Below are positions 27,116-37,404 of a stretch of 64,000 bases of DNA, piece after piece (position 1 is the first letter of the stretch; each line of letters starts with the position of its first letter). Below the pieces are notes generated by a model. It was given only the letters and a program-made list of their open reading frames with translations, did not search any database and was not told where the DNA came from. A program made the translations under genes and the position numbers. Source of the DNA: Chloroflexota bacterium (GTDB lineage: Bacteria; Chloroflexota; Limnocylindria; Limnocylindrales; CSP1-4); NCBI GenBank assembly GCA_003141455.1, contig PLMA01000048.1, positions 54,488 through 118,487 of the forward strand, read 5' to 3'.

Positions 27116-28999
27116 ATGACGGGTGTCACTGCTCGGCGGACTCTGGGACGCCATGCCAGCCTGCTGGCGGCGTTTCCGCTGGCGCTGCTGCTACTGATCC
27201 TCACCGCCGGTTCTGCGTTGGGCGCTTCCACGCTCACCAATCCGACGGCGACACCTCTCACCGCGACCTTCGGGACATCGGTGACGTTCACGGTGACGTT
27301 CACGGACAGCGGTAATCGGGGCCCGCAGGCGAACTCGGTCACGGTCGCATTCGACAACGGCACGCGCAATGTCATGAGCGCGACTTCGACGGACTATGTC
27401 CACGGCGTGACGTTCACCTACTCGACGACCCTCCCGGTCGGCCAGCATTCGGTCCGGTTCCGAGCAAACGACCACACCGGCGTGAGGGTGCCTGGCAGTC
27501 CCGTGACCGGCCCGTCCGTCACGATCACTGCGCCACCGCCGACCCCCGCGCCAACTCCAACGCCTCCGCCGACCCCCGCTCCAACTCCCACGCCTCCGCC
27601 GACCCCCGCTCCAACTCCCACGGCACCGCCGACGCCCGCTCCAACGCCTCCGCCGACCCCTGCCCCCACCCCCAAGCCGACCCCAGCGCCCACTCCCAAG
27701 CCAGCTCCAATCGTCACGCCGACTCCGGTCCGAACGGCAGCTCCAACTCCTACCCTCGTCCCCACGGAGCAGCCCACTCCGGTCCCGTCCGCAAATCCTT
27801 CGGACGCGGGTTTGCTGGCGGGAGGCGTAACGGCCTCAGGCGCGCCGGGCGACCAGGGCGGTGGCATAACCGTCGGTACGCCCGTCCCCGGCGCTCAAGG
27901 TGCCGACCCCGCGTCGCAGCCGGCAGCGATCCTCATGGTTGGTCGGCTGGCCAGCGCGCTCTTGCCCATCGAGCAGGCCGGTGGCGCCGGCGGTGTCGGC
28001 AGGCCGGGCGGAGGGGTTCCGGGCATCTTCGGATACACGCCTCCGAAGGTCCCGCTGCTGCTCCAGCAGCTCGCTCCTACGATCGCAACCGCCAGCTCCG
28101 CGGCCGCGGCGTGGGCGGCCTTCTCCTTCTTCGGCAAGCGACGCCGCGATGACGACGAGACGGAGCCCGACGGAACTCTCGCCGCGGCCGCTGCCACCGG
28201 CTATGAGGCCCAGGCTGTGCCCGGCCTGCCGGCCGTGGACGAATCGCTCCTTCCACGCTGGCGACGACCTTCCTTGCAACAGGTTCGCAAGGCGGATCCT
28301 CTGCGAGCCGAGGCCGAGACACCCCACATGTCCTTCGAGACTGCCGGCGCCGCGCCGCTCGGTGACTACGAGCGACGCAGCATCGGCTATCGGCTGGTGC
28401 GCCTCCTGGACTCGCCGGATGAGTTGAGATCGCAGGAGATCGGCATCCTCGACCAGGGCGACGAGGTCCAGCTCCTGCAGCGGCATGGGGCCTACTGGCT
28501 GGTGCTCTGCCCGGACGGGAAGCAGGGCTGGGTGCATCGCATGGTCCTGGCAGACGCCCAGGTCCGGACCGCCGATCCCGAGCTGACCGTGCCCGAGCCG
28601 GACGAGAATGTCGTCGCCTATGAGATGCCGGGACTGGACGAGATCGCAGAGGAGCCCGCGCCCGGCGGCCTGCTCGCGGCCTACATGAAGGCGAAGAGCG
28701 GCCTTCTCCGGTCGACTCGCGAGAACCAGCCTGTCGAGTCCGTGCCCCTTGCCGAGGGCGCCGCGGCCGCCGCACCGGGTGCCCCCGCCAAGAGTGCCGC
28801 AGCCCGCGCGAAGCCGACCAAGGCCCAGCCGGATGAGGCTGTCTCAGCCGCTAGCGTCGATGGGGCTTCCGACGGCCAGACTCCCGCCGCAGCACCAGGA
28901 CGTGCTGGTGCGCGATATTCGGGACGAAAGAGTGCGGGTACCCGTAAGGCCTCAACCGCGTCCCGGCCTGGTACCAAATCACGTCGCCCTTCACGGTGA
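27116..28999 (+). CDS. secreted/anchored surface protein: Ig-like region, Pro-Thr repeat linker, TM, SH3-like domain
   Basis: Signal sequence [23 protein letters not shown]; ([10 protein letters not shown])n; TM near [35 protein letters not shown]...[19 protein letters not shown]. Alternative start at 27065. Confidence 0.78.
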   Translation: MTGVTARRTLGRHASLLAAFPLALLLLILTAGSALGASTLTNPTATPLTATFGTSVTFTVTFTDSGNRGPQANSVTVAFDNGTRNVMSATSTDYVHGVTFTYSTTLPVGQHSVRFRANDHTGVRVPGSPVTGPSVTITAPPPTPAPTPTPPPTPAPTPTPPPTPAPTPTAPPTPAPTPPPTPAPTPKPTPAPTPKPAPIVTPTPVRTAAPTPTLVPTEQPTPVPSANPSDAGLLAGGVTASGAPGDQGGGITVGTPVPGAQGADPASQPAAILMVGRLASALLPIEQAGGAGGVGRPGGGVPGIFGYTPPKVPLLLQQLAPTIATASSAAAAWAAFSFFGKRRRDDDETEPDGTLAAAAATGYEAQAVPGLPAVDESLLPRWRRPSLQQVRKADPLRAEAETPHMSFETAGAAPLGDYERRSIGYRLVRLLDSPDELRSQEIGILDQGDEVQLLQRHGAYWLVLCPDGKQGWVHRMVLADAQVRTADPELTVPEPDENVVAYEMPGLDEIAEEPAPGGLLAAYMKAKSGLLRSTRENQPVESVPLAEGAAAAAPGAPAKSAAARAKPTKAQPDEAVSAASVDGASDGQTPAAAPGRAGARYSGRKSAGTRKASTASRPGTKSRRPSR

Positions 29000-29774
29000 A
29001 GCCGGCGCGAGTCGCGCGATCGGCCAGATCCGAACCCGTGAAGATGTAGCGTCCCTCCTGGTAGGCGTCGCGGACGATCACGGCCGCGTAGCGGTCGCTC
29101 CGCAGTACTCGCGCCATCTCGCCGAATATCCCTTCGATGCGGTCCAGGAAGGTGGCGTAGTCCGCGCTGTTGGCCAGGTCGCCCGCGTGCTCGGTCACCA
29201 TCGCGTAGTCGGTCCGGCGATTCGCATGCTCTTCGGCGAGCTTGCCGCCGGCCATCGTGATCGGCAGCTGGATGTTGTAGGGCGGATCGGTGGCGACGAA
29301 GTCGACGCTTTCCGGCTCGATCTGCGGCAGGAGCGCCAGCGCGTCGCCGAGGCGCATCTCCAGGCCAGACGGATCGAAATGCCGCTCTCCGCCGGGATCG
29401 GCCGAACCGATGTCCGCGAGCACCGGACCCAGACCGTCTCGCTCCGCGGGCAGGACTCGGAGCAATTCCTGGAAAGTGTCGACCCAGCGTTGCTCGATCT
29501 CGAGGCCTATCGCCCGCCTGGGCCCTCGAGCGATTGCCGCTCCCAGGAGCGTTCCACCGACGCCGGCAAACGGGTCGAGAACTAGCTCGCCGGACTTCGT
29601 GAAGAACTCGATCAGTCGAGCCATCAGCCGCGGCGGCTTGTTTGCGCCGTGCCGCTTGCGGAGAGCGTGGCCCAGTTCGGAGGGATAGGCCGTTCCCCAG
29701 ACTGACTTGGTGAAGTAGAGCCATTCCTCGCCCGAGAGCTCGTTGAGGGTGTTGCCGGGGTGTCTGGGGCTCAC
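28851..29774 (-). CDS. site-specific DNA methyltransferase (amino-MTase, DPPY motif)
   Basis: [21 protein letters not shown] motif and [11 protein letters not shown] catalytic motif; no restriction gene adjacent. Confidence 0.9.
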   Translation of the reverse strand: MSPRHPGNTLNELSGEEWLYFTKSVWGTAYPSELGHALRKRHGANKPPRLMARLIEFFTKSGELVLDPFAGVGGTLLGAAIARGPRRAIGLEIEQRWVDTFQELLRVLPAERDGLGPVLADIGSADPGGERHFDPSGLEMRLGDALALLPQIEPESVDFVATDPPYNIQLPITMAGGKLAEEHANRRTDYAMVTEHAGDLANSADYATFLDRIEGIFGEMARVLRSDRYAAVIVRDAYQEGRYIFTGSDLADRATRAGFTVKGDVIWYQAGTRLRPYGYPHSFVPNIAHQHVLVLRRESGRRKPHRR

Positions 29775-29939
29775 CCGTCGAGCTTAGCCGCGATTGGGAG
29801 GCGGCGCGACCCGGCCGGGCGCCTGCGTCTTCGGCTGCGAAACGGCCGCCCGGGAAGCCCGGCTATCGCGTTACCCTTAGCCGATCGAGGGGTGGACGAT
29901 GCGTCGCGCTGTGCAGCGCTCAACCTGGGACCTCGATAT

Positions 29940-32900
29940 ATGACCAACAGCCACGACCGAAGCGGCGAGAGCCGCGGCTTCGATGGACGCTCGCCGCACC
30001 GGCAGCTCTGGAGCGACCGGTTCGTCGGTCGCGAGCGCCAGCTAGAGCGGATCGCCGCCGGGCTCCAGGGCGCGGTCGATGGCAAGCCCAGCGCTCTCCT
30101 GCTGTCAGGCACCGCCGGCCTGGGTCTCAGCCGCCTCCTCGGAGAGACGCGCCGGCGGATCGGCACTCTGGGCGAGCCCTTCGCGAACGTCCACGGCGTG
30201 GCGGTGCCGGCAACGTCCGGCGTCCCATACGCACCTGTCACGGCCGCCCTCGAGCATCTCCTTGCCCCGATCTCTGACGAGATGCTCGCGACACTCGTGG
30301 GCTCCACCGGCGACGCCATCGCCCGCCTGGTGCCGAGCCTGCGATCGCGACTGGGGGATCTGGAGCTGCTGCCGGGCCGTCCGCCGATCGCTGCCCCGGA
30401 GTGGCGCGAGGCGCGCATGTTCGAGGCCGTTCTGGGTTTGCTGGAGCGGCTGAGCGAACGGCAGCCCGTGGCCGTGATCATCGAGGACCTGCATCACGCC
30501 GATGCCGCGACCCGTGGCCTGGTCACGTTCCTGGCTCGCGTCACTCGCGGCCAGCGGGTCATGCTCGTCGTCACCTACCAGCCCGACCGGCTGCTCCGGT
30601 CCGACCCGCTGCGGACTACTCTCTCGACTCTCGCCACGTCGCCGCTTGTGACGAGCACGGAGATGCCGCCTCTGGAACGGGAAGAGCTGGGCCAGTTGAT
30701 CGAGGCGATCGAGGGTTCCCGGCCTTCGTCGACGACGCTCCTCCTGGTCGCCGAGCGGTCGCGCGGCAATCCGCTCGTGGCCGAGGAGCTGCTGGCCGCG
30801 CGCCGCGAACGGCTGGGCGCGTCGCTTTCGGGATCGCTCGGCCGGTTGGTCACCGCCCGAGCCGCGCTCCGCTCGCCGGAGTGCCGCAGGGTGCTGCGGC
30901 TGTTGTCGCTGGCCGGGTCTGCGGTCACGATGCCGACGCTCATGGCCGTGGCCACGGAGTTCGAACGCCAGGCGCCCGCCCGGCCGCCTCGCTCCAACGC
31001 GGGGATGCGCCAGGGCGAGGGTCTCGAGTCGGACATCGCCGCGGGCGTGGCCGAAGCGCTGGAGCATGGCTTCCTGATCGAGACGGACGACGGATCGGGC
31101 GGAGCTCCAGCCGGCGGCTTCGCCGGGTCGGTGGGCGGGCCGGGCGGGGAGAAGGGCCGCAGCCCGGATCGGGAGTCGCGGGCCGGTTCGCGCGGCCCCG
31201 GAGCGGAGGAGCACGGCCGGGACGGCCGCCCGGGCCAGAACTCGCGTTCGGCCAAGACTGCGGCCCAGGCACCCGCGGCCGAGCCGGCCGCAGGCGAGCG
31301 CCGCATCGGCTTCCGCCACGAGCTCATCGCCGAGGCGATCGCGGCCGACCTGCTGCCGGGAACGCGGCGCCGGTACCACGCCGCCCTGGCGGACGCGTGG
31401 GAGCTCGCGCCCAACCCGCAGCCGGCCAGAGCGCTGACCCACCACCTCGCCGCGCGTGACCTGCCCGCGGCCGAGAGAGCGGCTTTGGCTGCCGCCACGG
31501 CAGCGGAGACGATCGACGCCGGGGCCGATGCGCTGGCTCACTACGAGCAGGCCCTGGGCCTGTACGAAATCGCCCTGCACGATGAGACGGTGCCGCGTCT
31601 CGCGGACCTGTACGTCCGGTCCGCCGAGGCCGCTTTCGCCGCGGGCGAGCCGGCCCGGGCAGCGGCGTATGCCGAGGCGGCCGCAGCCGCCCTCGACGAT
31701 CCGCGCGAGAGGCTCGCCTTGGGGCTCGTGATGGAGGCGCTGGGCCGTTACCGGCGAGCCGCCGGCGATCGGGACGGGGCGCTCGCGGCACACCGGCGGG
31801 CCGTCGAACTCGTGCCGGGGGAGCCGACCGCAGCTCGCGCTCGAGTGCTTGCCGCGCTGGCCCAGTTCCGCATGCTGGAGGGCGTCTTCTCCGAGGCGAA
31901 GCGCTACGCCCAGGAGGCCGTGGAGGTTGCCACGGTCGTCGGCGAGGGGGCTCGCCAGGAGTTGTTGAACGCCACCTGCACCCTGGCCGTTGCCGAGGCG
32001 TGGGGCGAGGATCCGGAGCCGGCCGTCTGGATGCTGCGCCAGACGCGCGACCAGGCTGCGGAGCTTGGCCGCCTGGACGATCTGTTCCGCGTGTACGCCG
32101 ACCTGACCACGGTCCTGGACCTGCTGGGCCGCCGTGATGAGGCGATCGCGGTCGCCTATGAAGGCATCGCCGAAGCGGAGCGGGCCGGCCAGGCCACCGT
32201 CTATGGCAACTTCCTGCGGGCCAACGCCGCCGACTCGCTCTTCTTCCTGGGCCGCTGGCCCGAGTGCCGTCGCCTCTGCCTCGATGCGTTGAGCTGGAAC
32301 CCCATCGGCATCTGGTTCCTGTCGTCGCTCCTGCCTTTGGCGACTCTCGAGGTCGCGACGAGCGCAGGCGAGTCCGCGGGCCGGCTGCTCGGGCAGGTTC
32401 TGCTCGCCATCGAAACGGTCCAGGATCCGCAGTACTCGGTACCAGCCCAGCAGGCCGCGGCGGCCTACGCGCTTTGGCAGACGGATCTGGTCGATGCGCA
32501 CCGAGCCGCCGAGCGAGGCTGGCTGCGCGTCAGCGACACCGAGGACTGGCTGCTGATGGCTCGCATGGCGGCCACCTGCCTCGAGGTGGACGCGACGATC
32601 GCCCTGGACGCCCGTCGGCGCCACGACCTTGCGACCCTGGCGAGCGCCCGAGAACGGAGTCTGCCGGTCGTTCTGCGAGCCGAGGCCGTCGTCCGCGCTT
32701 GCGGCGTCTCTCCCAAGGCCGGATCGCGAGTGCAGGCGGATCTCGCCATCAGGACCGCCAGGGCCTTCCGGTCGCGACTGGAAGGGCGCGACGATCCGGC
32801 CACGTGGTCCGCGCTCGCGGTCGACTGGGCCGAGCTCGGCGATCCATACGAGGCTGCCCGAGCCCGCTGGCGCGAAGCCGAAGCCCTGCTGGACCAGGCC

Positions 32901-33449
32901 CGCGGCCGCGCCACCCGGATCGTGGCCCGGGAGCCGCTGATCTCGGCCGCGGAGGCGGCCTATCAGCTGGGGGCTTGGCCGTTGCTGCGGGCCGTGGCCG
33001 AGCTGGCGCGGCGGGCGATGATACAGCTTCCCAAGCGGATCGAAGCTTCCCTCGAAGCCCGCCAGGAGCCGGGCGCGAGATCAGGCAGGAGTGGAGGCCC
33101 GGCCGCCGGTCCTTCGAGGCCGAGGGCTCGAGTTCCGACCCCAGGTCGACAGACTCCGTCTGACGCCCCGACAGGAGCCGCACCAAGACCGGGCTCGGGC
33201 GTCGCGGCCGATTTCGTCGCCCCAACGGGCCAGCCCGCGCCGCATGATTTCGGGCTCAGCAAGCGCGAACTCGAGGTCCTGGCCCTGATCGCGGAGGGGC
33301 GGAGCAACCCGGAGATCGGTCGCCGGCTGTTCATCACCCGCAAGACCGTGGCGGTGCACGTCAGCAACATCCTGGCCAAGCTCGGCGTATCGGGGCGAGT
33401 AGAGGCGGCGGCGGCCGCGATCAGGCTGAACATCACCGATCGCGACTGA
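29940..33449 (+). CDS. AAA ATPase-LuxR transcriptional regulator (LAL/MalT-like)
   Basis: FVGRERQLERIAAGL...LLLSGTAGLGLSRLL; C-term LSKRELEVLALIAEGRSNPEIGRRLFITRKTVAVHVSNILAKLGVSGRVEA. Confidence 0.93.
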   Translation: MTNSHDRSGESRGFDGRSPHRQLWSDRFVGRERQLERIAAGLQGAVDGKPSALLLSGTAGLGLSRLLGETRRRIGTLGEPFANVHGVAVPATSGVPYAPVTAALEHLLAPISDEMLATLVGSTGDAIARLVPSLRSRLGDLELLPGRPPIAAPEWREARMFEAVLGLLERLSERQPVAVIIEDLHHADAATRGLVTFLARVTRGQRVMLVVTYQPDRLLRSDPLRTTLSTLATSPLVTSTEMPPLEREELGQLIEAIEGSRPSSTTLLLVAERSRGNPLVAEELLAARRERLGASLSGSLGRLVTARAALRSPECRRVLRLLSLAGSAVTMPTLMAVATEFERQAPARPPRSNAGMRQGEGLESDIAAGVAEALEHGFLIETDDGSGGAPAGGFAGSVGGPGGEKGRSPDRESRAGSRGPGAEEHGRDGRPGQNSRSAKTAAQAPAAEPAAGERRIGFRHELIAEAIAADLLPGTRRRYHAALADAWELAPNPQPARALTHHLAARDLPAAERAALAAATAAETIDAGADALAHYEQALGLYEIALHDETVPRLADLYVRSAEAAFAAGEPARAAAYAEAAAAALDDPRERLALGLVMEALGRYRRAAGDRDGALAAHRRAVELVPGEPTAARARVLAALAQFRMLEGVFSEAKRYAQEAVEVATVVGEGARQELLNATCTLAVAEAWGEDPEPAVWMLRQTRDQAAELGRLDDLFRVYADLTTVLDLLGRRDEAIAVAYEGIAEAERAGQATVYGNFLRANAADSLFFLGRWPECRRLCLDALSWNPIGIWFLSSLLPLATLEVATSAGESAGRLLGQVLLAIETVQDPQYSVPAQQAAAAYALWQTDLVDAHRAAERGWLRVSDTEDWLLMARMAATCLEVDATIALDARRRHDLATLASARERSLPVVLRAEAVVRACGVSPKAGSRVQADLAIRTARAFRSRLEGRDDPATWSALAVDWAELGDPYEAARARWREAEALLDQARGRATRIVAREPLISAAEAAYQLGAWPLLRAVAELARRAMIQLPKRIEASLEARQEPGARSGRSGGPAAGPSRPRARVPTPGRQTPSDAPTGAAPRPGSGVAADFVAPTGQPAPHDFGLSKRELEVLALIAEGRSNPEIGRRLFITRKTVAVHVSNILAKLGVSGRVEAAAAAIRLNITDRD

Positions 33450-33490
33450 GCGCCGGCAGTGCGCCGCCTGGCCCTATACCGGCCCAACTA

Positions 33491-33525
33491 GCAAGAAACC
33501 CGGACTCGAGGTCCGGGTTTGTTGC
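33491..33525 (+). terminator. rho-independent-like terminator after the LuxR gene
   Basis: GCAA-G-AAACCCGGAC-TCGAG-GTCCGGGTTT-G-TTGC: 10-bp perfect stem plus 4 further pairs. Confidence 0.75.
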
Positions 33526-33538
33526 GGGCCCTCCCGGT

Positions 33539-33652
33539 TTATCCCCAGCGCTTGCCCATGGTGTGGTAGCCAAGCACCAGGAGAACCGGAGCCAGGGCGT
33601 AGAACGTCCATTGCGCCCGTCGCAATGCTTGCTTCACCGCCGACTCCTTCAT
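33539..33652 (-). CDS. possible 37-aa small membrane protein
   Basis: MKESAVKQALRRAQWTFYALAPVLLVLGYHTMGKRWG: basic N-terminus plus one hydrophobic helix. Confidence 0.35.
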   Translation of the reverse strand: MKESAVKQALRRAQWTFYALAPVLLVLGYHTMGKRWG

Positions 33653-33825
33653 GCCAATCGCTGATGTTTGCCCGCACAAGCCGCGGGCCGCGCCTTCAAC
33701 CATACCCGTCCCCCGGCAATACTCAACTGGCATTCCGTACGGAGGGTACCGGTCACGGCTCCGGAGGGGTACCGGTCGCGAACGCCAGATGGGGCATGCG
33801 CGCCGGAGGTCTCAGGCCCAACTCG

Positions 33826-33881
33826 GGACGCAAGTGGCCGCCGGACGCAAGTGGCCGCCGGACGCAAGTGGCCGCCGGACG
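33826..33881. repeat. 17-bp tandem repeat, 3 copies plus partial
   Basis: GGACGCAAGTGGCCGCC at 33826, 33843, 33860, partial at 33877. Confidence 0.95.
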
Positions 33882-33886
33882 CCCGG

Positions 33887-35347
33887 CTAGACCTCCTTGA
33901 CGGCCGCGATCAGCTGCTGGACGCCATCCTTTGCGTCGGCAAAGAACATTCCGGTCTTGGGGTTCACGTACAGCGGGTTGTCGATGCCCGCGTAGCCACG
34001 CCCCATGGAGCGCTTCACGACGATGATCGACTTGGCCCGGTCCACGTCCAGGATCGGCATGCCATAGATCGGGCTAGACCGATCCGTTCGGGCGGCCGGG
34101 TTGGTCACGTCGTTGGCGCCGATGACGAGGGCGACGTCCGTCCGGTCGAACTCCGGGTTTATGTCGTCCATCTCCCTGAGTTGCGGGTATGGCACGTTGG
34201 CCTCCGCCAGCAGGACGTTCATATGGCCCGGCATGCGGCCGGCTACCGGATGGATCGCGTACGAGACTTCTATGCCGCGGGCCTCGAGCAGATCCGCGAG
34301 TTCGCGAACGCCGTGCTGAGCTTGTGCCACCGCCAGGCCATATCCGGGCACGATCACGACTTTGCTTGCGTAGGCGAGCTGGATGGCCGCGTCGTCGACA
34401 GAGACCTCGCGTACCGTGCCGCCCTCCGACGTCATCTCGGCTTGCGTGCCCTCCCGGCCGCCGAAGCCGCCGACCAGGATGTTGGGGATCGAGCGGTTCA
34501 TGGCGTTGGCCATGAGCCTCGTCAGGATGGCCCCGGATGCGCCGACGAGGGCTCCGGCGACGATGAGCATGACGTTGTTGACCACGAAGCCGGCCATGGA
34601 GACGGCAGTGCCCGTGAAGGCGTTGAGGAGCGAGATGACGACCGGCATGTCGGCCCCGCCGATGGGCAGGACCATGGTCACGCCGAACACGAGGGCGCAG
34701 ACAAGGGCGACCCCGAGGAGCGCGTAAAGGACGTGGGTCTCGTAGGTGACGACGCCCGCGCCGGCAAGGATGAGGACGATGGAGACGCTGAGCCCGCAGA
34801 CCACGGTGAACCAGGACACGATCCGGCCGCCCGGGATGACTATCGGCTGGCCCTTCAGGATGCCCATCAACTTGGCCGTCGCGATCAGCGATCCCGTGAA
34901 GGTGACCGAGCCGACGAGGATGTCGGCGAGGATGAAGAAGGTCCGCCACCCGTCGAGGCCCGGCACATCGCCCGGCAGGATCCGTTGCCCGTTGAGGGCG
35001 AGGAAGTCGTTCAACGCCAGCAGGCCTGCCGCGCCGCCACCGACGGCGTTGAAGAGCGAGACGAGCTGGGGCATGGCGGTCATCTGCAGGGTGCGGGCCA
35101 GCCGCAGTCCCGCGCCCCCGCCAAGGGCAAGACCGCCGACGATGATTGCCCAGTTGCCGAGGCCGATCTGGCCCTGGCTCACGAAGGCGATCTCCGCGGT
35201 GACGGCGATGATCATCCCGGCCGCCGACAGTCGATTGCCGGTGCGTGCGGTAGCCGGCGAGTTCATCAAGTGCAGCCCGATGACGAAGAGCGCGGCACCG
35301 ACGATGAACGAGAACTGGACCGCGTAGCCCAGATCGGTCGTGTTCAT
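33887..35347 (-). CDS. pntB: NAD(P) transhydrogenase subunit beta
   Basis: Multi-TM N-terminus, C-term VVIVPGYGLAVAQAQHGVRELADLLEARGIEVSYAIHPVAGRMPGHMNVLLAEANVPY. Confidence 0.97.
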   Translation of the reverse strand: MNTTDLGYAVQFSFIVGAALFVIGLHLMNSPATARTGNRLSAAGMIIAVTAEIAFVSQGQIGLGNWAIIVGGLALGGGAGLRLARTLQMTAMPQLVSLFNAVGGGAAGLLALNDFLALNGQRILPGDVPGLDGWRTFFILADILVGSVTFTGSLIATAKLMGILKGQPIVIPGGRIVSWFTVVCGLSVSIVLILAGAGVVTYETHVLYALLGVALVCALVFGVTMVLPIGGADMPVVISLLNAFTGTAVSMAGFVVNNVMLIVAGALVGASGAILTRLMANAMNRSIPNILVGGFGGREGTQAEMTSEGGTVREVSVDDAAIQLAYASKVVIVPGYGLAVAQAQHGVRELADLLEARGIEVSYAIHPVAGRMPGHMNVLLAEANVPYPQLREMDDINPEFDRTDVALVIGANDVTNPAARTDRSSPIYGMPILDVDRAKSIIVVKRSMGRGYAGIDNPLYVNPKTGMFFADAKDGVQQLIAAVKEV

Positions 35348-35691
35348 CGGGAAGCCTTCGACTGGCCGGCCGGCGCGGCTGGTGCGGCCGGGGCGGCTGG
35401 GGCGGTCGGGCGCCGTTTGAACATCTGCAGCATCCGATCGGTGACGACGTAGCCGCCCACGACGTTGGCGCCTGCGAACGCCATGGCCACGAATGCCAGC
35501 CCGGCCGCCAGCGGGCCGTCGGCGGTGGCAGCCAACCCTATGGCGCCAACCAGCACGATGCCGTGGATCGAATTCGTGCCGGACATGAGCGGCGTATGGA
35601 GAGTCGCCGGTACTTTGCTGATGACCTCGAAGCCGAGCAGGATGGCCAGGACGAAGACCGTCAGTGATTCGATGAGGACGCTGACGTTCAT
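35344..35691 (-). CDS. pntAB: NAD(P) transhydrogenase subunit alpha part 2
   Basis: 3-TM protein LAILLGFEVISKVPATLHTPLMSGTNSIHGIVLVGA. Confidence 0.96.
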   Translation of the reverse strand: MNVSVLIESLTVFVLAILLGFEVISKVPATLHTPLMSGTNSIHGIVLVGAIGLAATADGPLAAGLAFVAMAFAGANVVGGYVVTDRMLQMFKRRPTAPAAPAAPAAPAGQSKASR

Positions 35692-36848
35692 GCCTTGACG
35701 CCTCCTCTTGGTGCCGGCTGCAGAAGCTTTCGAGTGGCTTCCTGGACGACCTTTCCGCCGTGAGTGATCACGGTCGCGGCGATCACTTCGTCGTCGAAGT
35801 CGAGCCTGAGCTCCCCGGATTTGACGAAGCTCAGGAGAAGGTTGGAGATGTTGCGCGAGTAGAAGGTGCTCGCGCCGGTCGGCATCGATGACGGCAGATT
35901 CGTAGGTGCGTGGATCTCGACGCCGTTGGCGGTGATCGTGACCTTGTCCGGGTTGGAAAGCTCGCAGTTCCCGCCCAGATCGCTGGCCGCCATGTCGATG
36001 ATGATCGAGCCCGCGCCCATTGCTTCGACGGCGGCACTGGTGACGAGGATCGGGGGCCGCCGGCCGGGGACCTGGGCGGTCGTGATGACCACGTCCTGCG
36101 TGGCGATGATGTCGTTGAGTTCGGCCTGCTGAGCGGCCTGCTCGCCGGCAGTGAGGGCGCGCGCATAGCCGCCTTCACCGGTCGCGTCGGTCACCGAGGT
36201 GAGGGTCACGAACTGCGCCCCCAGGGACTCGACCTGTTCCTTGGTCTCGCGCCGGACGTCGTAGGCCTTGACCTGAGCGCCGAGGCGGCGCGCCGTGGCG
36301 ATTGCCTGCAGTCCCGCGACCCCGACGCCGAGCACGAGAACCTGGGCTGGCTTGGCCGTTCCGGCCGGCGTCGTCAACAACGGGAAGAATCGCCCGAACG
36401 ACTCGGCCGCTATCAGAACGGCCTTGTAGCCGCCCACGTTGGCCTGAGAAGAAAGGGCGTCCATTGCCTGGGCGCGGCTGATCGTCCGGGGGATCGCATC
36501 GAGGCTGATTGTCGTCAGCTGCAGATTCGCCATCTCCGCCATTGCCAGGGGGTCGAGCAGGGGAGCCAGCATGCCGATTATCACCTGGCCCGGGTGGGTT
36601 GCCTTGAGCTCGGCCGGCGTGGGTCGATGGATGCGAAGGATGATGTCGCTGCTGGCGTAGAGCGTCGGCGTCGTAACGATGCGAGCGTCCGCTTCCACGT
36701 ATGAGTCATCCGGGAACGCGGCGGCTGCGCCTGCGCCGCGCTCTACGAGCACGCTGATGTCCGCGGCTCGGAGCTTGTCGATCGCGTCGGGGACGAGCGC
36801 GACGCGTCGCTCTCCCGGTGCGGTCTCCCTGGCGACGCCGACTTTCAT
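35688..36848 (-). CDS. pntAA: NAD(P) transhydrogenase subunit alpha part 1
   Basis: MKVGVARETAPGERRVALVPDAIDKL...VLVLGVGVAGLQAIATARRLGAQVKAYDVR. Confidence 0.96.
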   Translation of the reverse strand: MKVGVARETAPGERRVALVPDAIDKLRAADISVLVERGAGAAAAFPDDSYVEADARIVTTPTLYASSDIILRIHRPTPAELKATHPGQVIIGMLAPLLDPLAMAEMANLQLTTISLDAIPRTISRAQAMDALSSQANVGGYKAVLIAAESFGRFFPLLTTPAGTAKPAQVLVLGVGVAGLQAIATARRLGAQVKAYDVRRETKEQVESLGAQFVTLTSVTDATGEGGYARALTAGEQAAQQAELNDIIATQDVVITTAQVPGRRPPILVTSAAVEAMGAGSIIIDMAASDLGGNCELSNPDKVTITANGVEIHAPTNLPSSMPTGASTFYSRNISNLLLSFVKSGELRLDFDDEVIAATVITHGGKVVQEATRKLLQPAPRGGVKA

Positions 36849-37404
36849 AGTGATATCACCTGCTGTGCTCGGCTTGGATCGTCCCGTCCATGGGGCCAAA
36901 GCGTCCAGCAAGGACGCCGAGCGTCCGCCGGGAAGCTACGTGTCCAGTGAGGACGCTCTGGAAGTCTAGCCGGGCGCGGCCGCCTGTGTCGCGGCGGGGG
37001 GCGTCAGGCGTCGGCAGGAGCCCACTCGGATGGGTTGTGGATCGCACCACGCAACTGCGCGGTCGTGAGGGCCGGTGCCGCGGCGCCGCATCGGCGATCG
37101 GACCGCCCGGGAGGGCAACCGAGCCCGGCCTCGCGAAGAGCCGGTGGCATCTGGACTACCACCGGAACGAGATCCGCTCTGGCCGCCGTGCCGGTCGGGC
37201 CACGGATCCGAGTGAGAGATGATGGCCTCCATCCCACACCTCCGGTGGGGACTGAGCGGAGATGGCGAAAGGGCGCGGGCTGCGGCGCCGCCGGATCCAA
37301 AGCCGACAACTGGTCACACCACGCCGAAAGCGTATAGTCGTCATGCCACCGCAGCATCGCGGCGAGGAATGTCAATCCGCTTGTGAGCTGGAGAGAGGAA
37401 GAAC

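Noticed and set aside
30105-32624. 839-aa minus-strand ORF
   Set aside because: Complete antisense shadow of the AAA-LuxR gene; no recognisable motifs.
33826-33881. CRISPR array
   Set aside because: 17-bp units are contiguous with no spacers, and no cas genes are nearby.
33668-35452. 594-aa plus-strand ORF
   Set aside because: Antisense of pntB; His/Asp-rich shadow translation.
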